From positions 209,611 through 273,610 of the forward strand of contig LUCM01001917.1 in the NCBI GenBank assembly GCA_008360955.1: a DNA stretch of 64,000 nucleotides, given 5' to 3'. Origin of the DNA: Fasciolopsis buskii (Eukaryota; Platyhelminthes; Trematoda; Plagiorchiida; Fasciolidae). The notes under the pieces were generated by a model that worked only from the letters and a program-made list of their open reading frames with translations, was not told the origin of the DNA and did not search any database. Shown piece by piece: positions 36,460 through 49,690 of this stretch (positions within the stretch are counted from its first letter, which is position 1; the number at the start of each line of letters is the position of its first letter). The translations under genes and the position numbers were made by a program.

Positions 36460-39400
36460 GTGACAGCTTGCGTGCCTCCACGGCCCAGTGAGCTATACAC
36501 GATGACTTATCTCAAGCCGAAGATCCAATCATGCCTGGAAGGTCAATGGGTAGAGGCCTGACGAAACAGTCACCTGGTCCTCCAAGTTGGGGGTTGATCT
36601 GAGTTAGCAGCTCAGTCGGAAAAACGAGTGGAAGAATAATTGATCCAAGTAGATAGGCTTCTCCTCAACTATACCCCGCTGCCTTGCGGTCAGGTTCTTG
36701 TCAGAACCAAAGACGTTGGTTAAGAACCCTAATCGTTCTTCTGCTTAGCGGCTGGATACCCTGGGAGTACCAGTGCATTAATCCCAATGAGTTACTCGCC
36801 GACAAATAATTCCATACTGCATCGGTCGTGGCGCAGGGTTATCAGGACCGCGCTGCCCATTGCATCGAGTGCGGTGGGCAGTGATAATTATGCTACTGCT
36901 CAGAGTTCCCTCTCTTTTATTCAACTTTTACCTTGTCTCTAACTCAATCTCTTTGCCCCTTCTGCCTACCCATAGTGTCCCCACTGATAACACGCCCGAT
37001 ACTCGCAACGGTTTAATGTCAAATAATGTGGCAAGTGGCTTTCAGTCTGTTAGCTCACATTTTCTAAAGTCTCGTCAGCCTCTGAATCTGGGTTCCTTCA
37101 AGGTGCGCACTGTAATGCAGGCTGGCCAACAGGCATGTTTGGCCCTGACAATGCACTCACTTTCGTTTGATGTCTGCTGTGTGAGTGAAACACGAATTCA
37201 GGATTCGAGTAGAGTAATCCAGCTAACTGCGCCAAATGTCTCGTCAAGATATTTCCTGCACACTTCGGGAGACGAAGCGGATCAAGCTGTGGGTCAACGC
37301 GTTGTAGGAATAGTCTTAAGTGGGAAGGCTGAAGCAGCCCTTCTAGGCTGGATCCCAGTCATCAGTCGTTTGTGCGCCGCGAGGCTGCAGGGATCAAGCG
37401 GCGTCCGGAAGGATAGCAGTGTAAAGCGCAGTTTATTTGTCATTTCGGCACACGCTCCAACAGACTGCAGCACTGACATGGAACAAGACGAGTTTTACGA
37501 TGATCTCATCACTTATTCGAAAGAGCAAAGGCTCTGAAACTGCAGTGATGGCAGATGATTTTAATGCACAAGTTGAAAACCTTAGTGCATCGGAATCTTG
37601 TTTAGGTGGGTGGTGCGAATTGCCTGCTCAGCGAAAAGATAACGAGGAAAGGCTCCTCCAGTATTGTGCAGACAGTAGCCTATTCCTATCCAGTACGAAT
37701 TTCCGACACAGTTCGCGTCGCACAGCGACATGACGTTCTAACTCGACAGGTACTTTGAGTCCAATTGACCGTATCGCAGTGAGCTACCGTTGGCGTGGTT
37801 CTGTCCAGAACTGTAGGTCGTACTGGAATACGTACGTCAAATCGGACCATGCGTCAGTCTTTATGCGATTTTTGCCGCAGCTCAACGGCCATCGATGCAG
37901 GCCACAAACCCGATTGGTTGTCGAACGTTTGTCTGATTCGGCTGTTCGCAACAGCTACGAGCAGAAACTATCCGAGGAACTAAGAATTTCGACGAGCAGT
38001 GGGATCAAATTAAGCAGGCTATGCATTTGGCAGCAGATTTCGCCTATGGTCCTAGATCTAGCGTTCATCAAAAACAGTGAATCTCGCAAGCGTCGCTAAG
38101 TCTAATGGAGCAAAAGCGCCAGCACCCTAACTGCAAGGAAGTTAATAAGGTGCGTCGACAGTTGCAGCGTCAGTTGACCATAAGCATTAGGGGTGACCGC
38201 GAAAACTGGTGGGTTAAGGTAGCCAAAGAGATGGAGGAAGCGGCCGCTCAAGTTAACAGTCAAAGACTATTTAAACTTGTAAGCGACGCCGGCGGTCGGC
38301 GAGCTGCAGGTTAGTGAAGTCATGTGTGATAGCAATGGAGAGCTCATCCATGGCAGAGAGCAAAGTCTGGACCATTGGGCTGTGCACTTCAAGGATCAGA
38401 TTAGCTGGGTACACGCTAACGCATTTAGGCCGACGTCTGCAACCACGGATCCTTGGAAGGTGTCACCTGATCCCCCAACGGAAGTGGAAGTGCAGTCAAA
38501 TATTCGGCTTCTAAAGAGGGGAAGAGTAGCCGGTTCCGACGGACTTCCCCCAGTTCTTTTCAAACTGAGTGGAGCAGCTCTAATGAAATCACTTATTTCC
38601 TTGCTTCGCGATATTTAGAACGGGAAACGTATTCCGTAATCGTGGGCGAGTTACTGATTGTACCCATCTTCAAGAAGGGCACATGGACTGACTGTAGCAA
38701 TCATCGTGGGGCTAATCTAGGGTGTTAGCTTTGATAATGCTGCGTCGTTTGACACCGATTTGTGAGAGTAATATCCGCGAACAGTAGGCCGGATTTCGGC
38801 CAGGTCGAAGTTGCATCGACCAGACATTTACTCTTCGCGAAATGCTCAAAACACCGCACACACCGCCAACCTACGGTTGTAGTCTTTCTGGACTTGAAAG
38901 GCGCATTCAACTCAGTGGATCGGACAGCTTTTTTCCATTCCCTCCACCGGAGTGATATGCTAGCGAAGTTCGTGAGCCTGTTGCGAGCATTGCGCTTGCA
39001 GACCTATGGTCGTGTGAGGGTATACGATGAACTATCAAGTTTATTCGAAACGACTAGTGGCCTTCGACAAGGTTGTCCCATCTCTCCATTCCTGTTCAAC
39101 TTCTTCATGGATGAGGTGATGGGAGATGCCTTAGGTGGTCTCCGGGATGTAGGAATCGAACTGGGAAATGGAGGGAAGCTATGCGACCTAGACTACGCAG
39201 ACAACGTCGTGTGCCTGTTCGAGTCTGCGGACAATGCACAATGCACACTAGATAGACTCTCGAGATCGGTTGCTCGGTTTGGGACGTGCTTTGCACCTTC
39301 AAAGTGCAAACTGTAAAGTGCTGTTGCAGGACTGGACGAAAGCAGTGCCGAACTTGGTGCTGAGCGAAGAAAAACTAACGATTGTGGGTCGTTTTACCTA

Positions 39401-39960
39401 CCCTGGTAGCTGCGCGTCGAACGACGGTAGCTCGGCAGTAGAGGTTAATAAGCGTATATCCAAGGCTCGAGCAGCTTATGCCGAACTGAAGCACTTGTAG
39501 CGTCGGCCTGATATTTTACTTAATTTGAAAGGCCATGCACTGTCCGCAGTGTGCTCAGTTCTGTTGCACGGTTGCGAGGCATGGAATATTCTTGTGGGAT
39601 ATTCGTCGGTTAGAGGTTTTCGACCACCGATGTCTACACAGTACGGCTAGGATCGGATGGAGTGACCGGGTGAGTAATGTAGAGGCTAGGAATCTAGTAC
39701 TAGGTGCCAGCTCTCAGAATACCTTGTTTCGGCGTATGAAACTTGGTAGACTACGCTGGTTGGGTCACGTGTTGCGTGCGTCGTATACTCGTCTACCGTA
39801 CCTTGCCCTGTATTACGTTCCTCCCAAGGAATGGAAGAAGCCATGTGGAGGTCAACAGATGAAGTGGCAACATGGGATGAGATGTACAGCGAACTTAGGT
39901 AACGTAGGTGTCTCATGTCTTCGTGGTTGCATATGAAATTCCTTCGGGTCCGTCCCATCC
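36460..39960 (+). mobile_element. RTE-type LINE, endonuclease to C-terminus, inactive
   Basis: An almost full-length non-LTR retrotransposon in several frames. A presumed 5' untranslated part covers 36460-36900. The apurinic-like endonuclease follows (NLGSFKVRTVMQAGQQACLA, CCVSETRIQDSSRV, ISAHAPTDCSTDMEQDEFYD, ADDFNAQVENL, SPIDRIAVSYRWRGSV, SDHASVF). The reverse transcriptase is best preserved at 38860-39316: VVFLDLKGAFNSVDR (motif A), SGLRQGCPISPFLFNFFMDE (B), DYADNVV (C, normally YADD) and APSKCKL (D). The C-terminal part has LLHGCEAW and RLRWLGHVLRASYTRLPYLA. Endonuclease positions that are usually GDFNA and DHI read ADDFNA and DRI. Stops and frameshifts abound. The layout (single ORF, LGHVLR tail) fits the RTE clade. 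Its 5' segment recurs inverted at 47693-47955. Confidence 0.9.
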
Positions 39961-42789
39961 TTTACATAATGACTATTCTAAATGCTGTTCGCATACCAGA
40001 ACACGTTCTATCTCTTGCTCCATGCCACCTAGTATAAATATCCATAGGAATTCAACTGTTTCCTAGCTAGCACGAAATCTCGCAATCGAGAACAGATCAT
40101 GACTAATTTTCTACACGGTCTCTTGTGAATTTCGAATGTTTATTATTCGCCACGCTTTTTTCAAATCTGTATTCTGATGAGGTAGCGAACGCATCCCTTT
40201 TTGACTGAAATGCGGACATCTGTGTACGCGAAAGCCCAAACAATACAACACAACCTTGTGTCCCGTACCATCCCTTAATCGTAACTGTATTTAAACAAGA
40301 CTGCTTAAAGAAGCTCTTCGATGAGACGGTATCCCAAACAGGGGTTAAATAACCTCGAACAGTTCTATAAATAATACGCCGACCGGCATCCAGAATTGAT
40401 GGACCGGGGTAAACGAATATGGTTGATCCTAAGATACTTCACAGTTCTTGCATCAGTTTGTTTTTTGTACCTGAACGTTCCTGTAGAAACTCAATCGATA
40501 ACGACCGCGACTATTGTGTAATCTTTATTCAAAAGGCCAGCCAGCTCAAGGAATGTAAAGAAGTGTCCGCCACTATACTAAAGAAATAGGAGCATAAAGT
40601 TCAGTTGCGTAACAGACAACCCCATAAACCAGTGAGGTTACTAGTCGGTAAAACCTGAATTACGAAATAAGAAGAGATATTCAAAGATAGCACAGTTTGA
40701 ATGGCCTACGGACGATGAGTCACTGTTGATCGATTCGTTTCTGCAGAAATAGGAAATGACTGGATTGATTTTTTCCATTGTCATTATTTCACTGAATAAT
40801 CTCAGGGGGCAAATGCTTTCCTACAAAAGGGCTTTTTTAATTCCTGTGGCTTATCGTGCACTACGTTATATTGTGCGATCTTGGACAATGGGTTAGAAAC
40901 AGCATTTAAAGCCTGCTTCCGAAGGCTCGTGGATATCTTAAAGGGTAGCGAGCGCGATCAAGAGACAGTCATAGACACCAGATAGTAAATCTGTTGATTG
41001 TACGACGAAACTGAGCAGGCAACATGCCCTTTATTTCGAAAAGATTATGAGGATAACTCACTTGACCTCCCAGAATGAAGCCAAACATGTTCAGACTATT
41101 CTACAAAAAATCTGGTTGCATACCGTTATTCATGACGACGCAACTTACCTCCCATTATACTTGAGCTGTAGAGGTGTCAGCATAACAACGTGGTGGTGGT
41201 AGCAGGCGTAAACACCCCCAGTATGTACTATAAGTTTAGAAGTTAGCTGTACCTACTCTGTCCTTTGCAAAGCGCATTATCTCAGTACATTCTGACCCAT
41301 TACTAAACATTTACATTGTATCTAATACCCAAACGGACGACTTCAAACCATTTGCAGACAACTTTTCCACTCATAACTACTATTACCGAGCATCCTTTGC
41401 TCATTTTCATCAGTAAATTTAACAGATCTGTTGATTTCTCGTTATTACTTCTTGGTTTTCTGAGTTTTGTGTAGTCTTCCACATGGAAAGACGCTGTGCT
41501 CGTTTTAATTAACTGTCCCAACATTATCTGTCCATGGACGAGCTCCTGTTGAAACGTCCGATTACATTAGTACATACTATGGTTTATGGCAGAAGTAATT
41601 CGCTAACCCAATCTATATTCGTTAAGTACCGCCCTTCCCTTCAGGTGCACCAGAAGCATTCGAAAAGGAGCCTCATGCACGTATTGTAACCGACTTTTAG
41701 TCACCTGAACCTCCACACAAACCTTCGGTGTCCACGTTTCGCACTATGAATTATATTGTTCATTCAGTCGCTTCCTTTGTTGACAGCAGATCACACATTG
41801 TGAGACAATCTTATCGACCACGCTAGCAGGTCTTTCTGTCTTTGTTGCCGCGCTCTCCTCCAGACCACTCATGAAAACTGCACTCGCCATGTTCTAAATG
41901 CCTTGTATCTCTATTTTTCAATCGAGACCAGCTTACCTATTTTGGTGAAAATAAATACTGAATGTTTGCATTCAATTCTGAGGTCTACTAGCAGGTCACT
42001 TATTCCTCTTCGCCCCATTAGCTCGAGTTTCACTTGATAAATATGTCGATTTCGGGATATCCTTACAATGTTAACAGTTTCTTTGTTCATTTCGGCAGAT
42101 TTCACTTATTCACCGGATTCATTTTAGTCTATTTCAACTGATTTTATACAGTCTGCATTCATTAGCAAGCAGATGGAAAATGATGTTATTTGTAGATGCT
42201 CTGGTTTCCCATGTTAGAGTTTCTTTGTTTGGCACCATATTTCCAAACTTGATCATTTGGCTCGGGATTGTTTTCACTGGACGGCCTTTACGAGTCTTTT
42301 GACTTCAGCAGAGCAAATGTGATCGAAGTTGATATAGCTGATTACCGGTTTGCCAGAAAGAAGTTGGAATCACGCTTCAGTGGGTCAACTTTGATAGTAA
42401 ATTTCATTTTCCAGTTGCTTACACTATTAACATAACTGATATGCGAAGGCCCAAATGATCAAGAATAATAAACGGCCATCGAAGAGCAACCAACAACCAT
42501 CGTCGGTCTAGATTCATTTGGTGCCAGTTCGGCTATTCCTAAAATCATATAGCAACTTTCAACTGAAGCGCGAAATCTGAACTCACTGAAAGTAGGAATT
42601 TCAAACAGAAATATTGTGGAAAAACACAAAAGAAAACAGATTATCAACGATATATTTAGACGAAACTTCAATTTCACCACAAACAAGCAACAGTTTAAAG
42701 GAAAATTATGATCACAGTGATAGGAGCCAGGAGGAAGTAACACCCGCAGTGAATGGAACCCAAATTAGCAATCATGGCTAACTGGACCA
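39961..42789. other. Intergenic, 3' of YIPF6
   Basis: Lies between the end of the RTE copy and the YIPF6 stop codon; it should contain the YIPF6 3' untranslated region just below 42790. I could not place a polyadenylation site with confidence. Nothing else recognised. Confidence 0.45.
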
Positions 42790-43069
42790 TTACTGATTTG
42801 GGACAGAAATAACCAACCAGGACATGAAAAAGTAAAATAAGCAAACTGGATACAGCGTCAGGCCAACACGATTTGGTGGTTGTGTCGGAGTGAGAAAAAC
42901 AAACGAGGCGAATGATGAATAGATCAGACCAAAAGCCACAATAGCCAAGCGGAAGATGAACAGCCATAATGATTTGGTGCCGGCGAACACGAGCAAACGG
43001 CATACGATCAAGCTGATTACCAGGGGTAAGATACAGTAGCCGAGAACACATACAGTCTGTAGGAAAGAG
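42790..43069 (-). CDS. YIPF6: YIPF6, last coding exon
   Basis: YIPF6 is a Yip1-domain multipass protein of the Golgi, tied to vesicle transport. On the minus strand a long pyrimidine tract and CTTCTGTAG introduce 92 codons plus TAA. They contain the family's most conserved stretch, SFLQTVCVLGYCILPLV, followed by three hydrophobic segments and QPPNRVGLTLYPVCLFYFF, ending WLVISVPNQ. The 'VLGYCILPL' and 'PPNR--L--YPV-LFYF--SW' signatures identify YIPF6 rather than other YIPF members. The exon starts in phase 2 and joins exactly to the donor at 44244. The reading frame is intact and the end lines up with the vertebrate protein's end, so the gene looks functional. Confidence 0.93.
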
Positions 43070-44244
43070 CTACAGAAGGAGAGAGAGGGGGGAGAGAATG
43101 TTAAGCAAAAAGATGCGTTAGGATAGGAGAGATTCTCACTCCAAGGGCGCTCGTGAGAACGACAAGATAAAATGACTAACTGGGAGAATAGTAAACAGGA
43201 AAGAAAATCTAACGTACAACGATCTAGTATACAAAGGAAACCTCATGCATTATATAAAAGACTCGTTTCTGGGTACTGTATAGTGCCGCATTCGCTGAAG
43301 ACCTCTTGCCTGCAAACGACGTTTAATGGTCATCGAAACTCTCACATCTAGCAAGCAGACTGTAGGCAAACGGCAAAGCGATTGCCACTACGTCTTGAAT
43401 ACCACAACCAAACTCAAACACACTGAGGAAGAATGTTCCATGACAGTACTGTGATTATTATTCATCATTCCTCACTGCGAATTCCGAGAGAAACTAATGG
43501 ACGCGATGTGTGCGCCGCAACACAGTTAAGGTTCCGAATGAGCAGTTAATCAATGGGCTACTCCACGTCGAAGACATACACTCGATGTCCCGAGGACGAA
43601 TTTGACCCAGATACCGATGAGGTTATTCGGAACCAAACACCTTACATAGTTCATTAGCTGTTAATCATTTGGAGAAAACTTCTTTGCGACCATTTTTGAA
43701 GAGATTTTTCCGAAGAGATGCAGAATATTTTAAGGGAAGATTCATGTTAAGAGGAGTAGGGATTTAAACCTCCTAGAGGCCATCAAAAGTCAACTAGGAA
43801 GATTCGCAAAAACTCACCTTGATGGTCTATCACAATGATCTGGCATGCCACCGATAACACCAAAACCGTCGTAAGCGTTTGGGAAACGAAATTAATTCAA
43901 TCTAACAGCTCAATCCCACATTGGGGCACGAAAATGGTTGAATAAAAGCAAGTTATGAAGGCCTATATAATGGCAACTTGCATAACTTAAGCATGAACAA
44001 TAAACTGCGACAAAAAGGTGGGGAAGCCATCGGAAAGTCTACTTATCTCCCAGTAGACCGGGTTTGACGATTTGAACAAAAAAATGCACAAGGCTCCTAT
44101 GGCTTGAACTGACTCGTAAGCACAAAAGTCAAAGCAAACACTTAAATTAAGACGTGAAGACAGTATGGCAGAGAAATCTCTTTTGTAAGGGGGAAGGAAC
44201 ACCATTCTATGTTAGATCACAGACGAATCAACAAAGAAACTCAC
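43070..44244 (-). other. YIPF6: YIPF6 intron (1175 bp)
   Basis: Begins GTGAGT after the GGA-V codon and ends in a C/T-rich tract with GTAG. No element recognised inside. A GTGAGT also occurs near 43817-43812, but no matching exon was found. Confidence 0.8.
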
Positions 44245-44373
44245 ACAGCCCCGCCCAAAAGTTTGGAGTTCAGAGTCACCAACGCAGCTCCTAGCCAAAA
44301 TATGACAAATACTTGCGCGAATTCCGGACCGCCATCACCGCTGGAGTCATCGCTGGAATCGCGATGAAGCATT
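44245..44373 (-). CDS. YIPF6: YIPF6, penultimate exon
   Basis: A 129-base minus-strand exon, phase 2 at both ends, between CCCAATAG and GTGAGT. It encodes MLHRDSSDDSSGDGGPEFAQ, then VFVIFWLGAALVTLNSKLLG and GA. The 'DGGPEFA-VFV--W-GA---TLNSKLLGG' motif is diagnostic of YIPF6 and precedes the 'SF-Q--CVLGYC' start of the next exon, as in the vertebrate protein. It contains the second membrane segment of the Yip1 domain. The loop before it is Ser/Asp-rich. Confidence 0.93.
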
Positions 44374-47179
44374 CTATTGGGAGTAAAACAATAGTGAGAC
44401 TTCGAGGCAGTTTTTCGCCTTGGTTAGGAAAGATATCATTTATAGGGCAACACACCTAAAAAAATAATCATTACCACTATTTGGGATCCAGAAAGACGGA
44501 GAAGCAAGTTTTACTTGGTACGCGGTGAAAAAGGTGTCCATACCATTACCATAACAGCGCGTTGATCTGGCACTTGTGGGCTCCGTACGGGTAGTAGATA
44601 ACATAATAATGCCGTCGAAATGCATTAGACGTGATAACCAGCGAGATATAAAAGCAAATCAAATACAGGAGCAGGCTTTGTTTAATAGGTACGAGAGTAG
44701 ACGGCTTCCTCACTCTAATCGACAGGCGTCGGATAGCAGTAGACGTCGGGGCTGTCGAGAATGTGCCGAAACAGAGAATCAACTTAATCTTAGGCCAAAA
44801 TACTAGAGCACTAAAATCTCACAGTTTGCGGACAATACAAATGGGGGTTGTAACAAAAAACTGTTTGTCAGCATTTGAACAATGCGTTGTCGCTAGCCAG
44901 AAAACGCCGGGAGCGAAGAGTAGACAACGGAGCGGAGACGGAAAAATCAGCGGAGCGAACGTATTGGAAACTGCTTTTGTAGAGTAAAGCATCCAAAAAA
45001 GGACCAAGAGCTTACTACTAGAAAAGACTCTTGCATAAAAATGTGCACGCGATCTGTTCCACGGTAAACGTACAGAGAACTAAAAGGAAGAAAGAAATTT
45101 TGTTTCACGTTTTCTCAAAAGAAAACACTATCCGTCCGGCTACACCGAAGCAAAGAGGTGACCAATGTGAACCTACTCCGTGCCTTTGATGAACCCAAAA
45201 GACAGCAGGACTCTCAGGTTCTAGTAACCCACTGAGAATCGACCACTGAAAGCTCAGTTACTACGTCCTTCGGAAGAATCCAGGCATAACGGGTGAACAG
45301 TATATCCCTTTACCAATGACGTGAATGAACGCAAAACTGCATGCATTGAACGCTATCTATGGGTCGTCTGGAACCCAGATTAGCCAACTTTCCCTGACAT
45401 ACTATCAAGAATCAGACGACACAATGAGGTGTCATGCATTTTCTTTCGGGTTTTCGTAATGGTGAGAACACCAGCATGAAAAGTTGGTGAGCAGGATATT
45501 TAAATTCGACTCCTATTGGAAATGGTTTTACTCACCAGAGGGCCATTTGAGACGTATAGCCATTTCTAGAGGCACTATCTAGTGACCTTAGACATCTACT
45601 CTGAATGTGGTGAAGCATTCGTAGATTGTCAAATACAGTCTCCCTGTTTTAGTGGCGATTCACATCTGTCAGGCCACAGGACAAGGAGTTTGCCTGACAG
45701 ACAAAAACCACGTGCTATTTACTGTTGTTGCTTATCCACGACCACTTATTTGGTGAGTCTGGACTTCCCTATTTCACGATCGCCATCAGCCTACAACGTT
45801 TGATCAATGAGCAGATGTCACCCCGACGTCGCGGATGTCTCCAGGCAGTTATGTTCAGTTCCCTTTTTACAACCACTAACCTACCACTGTACTGGTTTTG
45901 GTTGTTACTTTACAGTACTCACTACTCAAAAGAAAAAGAGAGGAGAAACGGTGAAAGATCGGCTGCAAGATGATAAGTTGAGCAATTATCCAGAAGAGAA
46001 AAGATTTCGAGTGCGGGAACGCCACTGACTGGGAGATTGAACCTTATCACCCGCTGTTTCCAACCATCGTTTGGGAGGAGGAATCTTGTGGACCTCAGCC
46101 CGGAAGTTTAACTGCACTTATATGAACTAGCCTAGTGGTTAAAGTTTTCATACTCTTCTGCCATAACATTGAATAGCCACCTACACCGAGTGACAACGAG
46201 ACAGTCGTTCTGTTATCATGCACAAAATAAGCCTCAGCCACATTAATCTATTCACATCCAGTGCCTTTTCTGAAGCCTAGACCCCAGGACCCAGTATCCT
46301 AACGTTACTTGAAAAACTATCCCACTTTCTACTAACAATACGAAGACATTGGTGTCCAAATATCGAAAATCTTCACACATTTGCTCTCCACGGCCACTTT
46401 TCTGAGAAGCATAGCAGAACCAACTTCATTGCTACTGTGTGTCCTCGGCCAGATTTCATGCCAACATCAAAGATGCTTCAAACTGGTGAATGCTAATCGA
46501 ACCTTCTGTGTGTGCAAAGGTACTCCACACGACAACCAGGTTAGATACAACTACCCAAGTAATTACGTTTGCCCACCTCATTTAGTTATTCCCCTGCAAG
46601 AGCAATGTTCACGTGATAGTGGAAAAACAGTAAGTCCCCAGAATTTTGAGAACTTGACAAACATTCCTTAAGTTTAATTTATTTCCTGTAGGGACTCACC
46701 ATTACCCTAGTCAAAAGCAACGTGGAAATCGATGAAAGTACTCGGTGAATTGCAAATACTAGATCGACCCATCTTCTGTTACGTGCAACATAAAAACAAA
46801 AAACTTGGTTACCTGCCATTTGCTGATTCCCCCCCCCCTGATCTTATTTAAATGCCGTTGCATAGGCACTATGGCTGTTTTCAAACATCACTGGATTAAA
46901 AAATTCCTGAGAGGGAAGGTCTCCGTGAGTTTCCCAGTACATATTCCAGTGGCATGGGGATAAGCACAAAGTTCGGCACTGAACATGTTGCTTCTTTTAG
47001 CTTGTACAAATGACATACGGAGGATGTTCAAGTCCCAGCGTTTAGTCCGTGCGGAGGACCTGAAGATCCGAACATTACTGTGGAAAATTTGGACGCCTTG
47101 AAAGTTGGTCTCTGTTGTGATCGTTTCTGATAATCATAGAAAATTCGCGCACATGCGAGTGATTCAACTTCTCCCAGTA

Positions 47180-47485
47180 TTACACGAATAAACTTCCTTG
47201 TTCATCGACAAGTAAGGCAACAGTGACATCAGACTTTAATTTATACTGTTCTTGAAATAGAACTGGACACTTTTGGATCAACTCTGCCTGTGCTGGGGAA
47301 ACTTGAAGCACGACAGCACCAAAGGTACAATCATCACTCAATAATTCCCTAGACGGACAACTTGAGTGGGAATAGCGAGACCTCATGGCCCCAACGAGCT
47401 TTGAAGATGCTGCCCCATGGGATATTCCCGTGAGCTGTTTCGCCCTATTCGAGCTACCGGTAGGGAAGCATTGCGGGTGAACCAA
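47180..47485 (-). CDS. Unidentified open frame, perhaps retroelement-derived
   Basis: A 101-codon minus-strand frame with FGAVVLQVSPAQAELIQKCP and VLFQEQYKLKSDVTVALLVD. The pattern of a short helix then '-FP-LF' before a stretch of strands recalls the segment ahead of reverse transcriptase in LTR-element pol proteins, but the match is too weak to name. It lies inside a YIPF6 intron, next to LINE debris. Confidence 0.25.
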   Translation of the reverse strand: MVHPQCFPTGSSNRAKQLTGISHGAASSKLVGAMRSRYSHSSCPSRELLSDDCTFGAVVLQVSPAQAELIQKCPVLFQEQYKLKSDVTVALLVDEQGSLFV

Positions 47486-47692
47486 ACCATCTGTGAAGCT
47501 GACGGCTCACCTACCCACAATCAGTCGATTACGATGAAGTAGATAAAAAAAGTGCCAGAAGTATCTGGGTGATCGATACTTCGCGGCTGCCCGCAACAAA
47601 CGCTTTTCATTTGGAACCTTAGCCGGAGCTTTTAACTCGAAGATCTAAAAGGCAGTGGGACGTCAACCCAGCAGCGGAACTCGCATAAGAAG

Positions 47693-47955
47693 CATGCTTA
47701 TCACTGCCCGCCCCGCCCGAAGTAGTGGGCAGCGCGGTCCTGATTACTCACCTCGAGGACTGATACAGTATTGAATTCATTGCGTTTGTGGTATTCATTG
47801 AGGATTTTTGAATGAACAATGCTAATGAGTCCGACCAATAAGCCGGAGAACGATTAGGGTTCCCAACCAAAGCCTTTGATTCTACCAAGAACCTGTCCGC
47901 AAGGCAGCGGCTAATGACTGAGTGGAAGCCCATCCATGTGGATCAGTTACTCTTC
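47693..47955 (-). mobile_element. Inverted fragment of the RTE 5' region
   Basis: The reverse complement shares ordered blocks with 36676-36895: CGCTGCCTTGCGG, CAGGTTCTT, GAACCCTAATCGTTCT, ATCAGGACCGCGCTGCCCA and GGGCAGTGATAA. Order and spacing agree, so this is the 5' part of the same or a sister RTE family with the rest missing. Confidence 0.85.
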
Positions 47956-48189
47956 TATTCAATTTTCTGATTTTAGAGCTCCCATCCTGTGGAAGTAAAA
48001 AACTACTTCGTCAAGCCCCTATCCATTAGCTTTTCAGGTATTACTGCATCTTCGGATTGAGATGACCAGTCCCGTATAGCTCGCCATAAGGGCATGCAAG
48101 CCGTTATGACGTGTCAAGGTGCAGTCTTAAGGGACGTATGCTCTAGGCGAAGCACTTTCAGGCAAAATTTAGCTTTCTCTTCGCACCAG

Positions 48190-49690
48190 CCCCTTCCGAA
48201 GCTATTTTGACAAGCGTCCAGTGACCTGTTACAACACATCCGCCAACTGAGGGGAGACCCGCTATCATAAGTTCCCGGGCTATGGTGACCTTTTCCCCGC
48301 ACTATTCAAAGATGGAAGGATAAAAGTGGTTCAAGAACTCTCGAAGATCTGGTATTCCGGGGATGTTCTCGCCTCTTGAAAAGTCAATTGTTGTCCTCAT
48401 CTTAAAAAGGATTCCGTAGTGTCTTCACTAACTACAGGGGTATCAGCCTCATTCCAATAGCATCAATGCTATTTTCGTGCCATACTTCGAATGTGACATA
48501 ATAAACGTAAAGGACAAACTCCCGAGGAACAGGCTGGGTTTCGTTGTGGTCATGAATACATCGATCAAATCCTCAACCTCCTACTAGCTGCAAGAGTACC
48601 ATCTTACTTCTCAGAGATCGGTGATCATCGTGTTCTAGATATTCGCGCAGCCTTTGGACCGGACTATGGTACTGGCTGTTGAGGAATGGAGTGCCTGGAA
48701 AGTATATATCGGTCCTCAAAGAGTTGTACCGTCATACCTCAGATTTGATTAAGGCTTACGACACACTTCGTCGCCTCCGGTAGAATACGGCAAGACGGCC
48801 TTATATGTTCATTTCTTCAACTCTGCCATAGATGCTCTACAGAACGATTTATCTGATCTCTTAAACGGTGGAGTTGGACCCCTTCCAGGAAACAAAGTTT
48901 TTCGCTTAAAGTGTGTCAATGATATCGCCTTGCTGAGGACCAATGCACAGGCGATTCAACGTGCGCTAGACCGCTTGACGATTGAGGTACCCTGATACGG
49001 TAGGGGCTTTGCATCTTCAAAATGCAAGGTATCTATTCAAGACTACCAAGAGCCTGTGATTCCACTCATCCGTTATGGTGATTGGTTAGAAGTAAGCAAT
49101 AGCTTCAAGTACCTCGGGAGTTTGATTAAGCCTGGTGGGGCTGGGAGATCGTACCACGAATTACGAGAGCCAGAGAGGATTTTGCGAACCGCCGCCATAG
49201 CACCCGGCTTCTCCTTAAGGGACGGGTGTACACTGCTAGTTCTTAGTGTTCTGCTTTGTGGTTGGAAGACCCGGTCTATCCGTGTTGGAGATCCCCGGAG
49301 ACTTACCATTTCCGAGTACCAATTTCTCCGAAGCATTGTTCGAGTCTTGTGGGAACACCAAGACAGCAATGGCGAGGTGCATCGTTGTGTTGTGTGTAAA
49401 CAGTCATCCTGGCTGAAATAACCGTCCTACATCGCCTTCCGTGCGTACGCCTGGCTATCATCCACCTTCTCGTGTTGTTTTTGCACGCGTTGGACAAGGA
49501 TGGAAGAAGTGACGCGGCCGTTAGGCTGACTTGGCGCAGAGATAGGAAAGTTAGCTTTGGTCCGGGCCTCTATTGGTGCTTCCCGTCATCCTGGTCGGGA
49601 CTTAAGAGATGAAGATAGTTGCCGGTTGGAGACGCTGAGACTCAGAACCGAAATCCGTGGCTCGAATGTTCTACAGCCCGTCCGTAGAAC
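48190..49690 (+). mobile_element. Degraded RTE-type LINE (reverse transcriptase and C-terminus)
   Basis: Fragments in shifting frames follow the RTE order: NYRGISLIPIASMLFS near 48430, QAGFRCGHEYIDQILNLLLA near 48530, then DIRAAFGPD (motif A, FDSVD lost), the motif C box now CVND near 48920, FASSKCK near 49010, then LEVSNSFKYLGSLIKPGGAG, CTLLVLSVLLCGWKTR and RSIVRVLWEHQDSN. The tail includes ASIGASRHPGRDLRDEDSCR near 49560-49620, the usual end of this family. It differs in sequence from the copy at 36-40 kb, so it is a second subfamily. It has many stops and no endonuclease. Confidence 0.85.

Noticed and set aside
36860..37537. 225-codon plus-strand frame as a host gene
   Set aside because: Its content is the RTE endonuclease N-terminal half and it continues into other RTE domains downstream.
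42695..43051. 118-codon minus-strand frame as a separate gene
   Set aside because: It is the wrong frame of the YIPF6 last exon; the correct frame carries the conserved Yip1-domain motifs.
46381..46671. Secreted or EGF-like Cys-rich exon on the plus strand
   Set aside because: Cysteines are present, but their spacing does not fit an EGF or LDL-receptor module I can name, and no paired splice sites were convincing.
46825..46840. C-run as a regulatory site
   Set aside because: A ten-base homopolymer alone gives no evidence of function.
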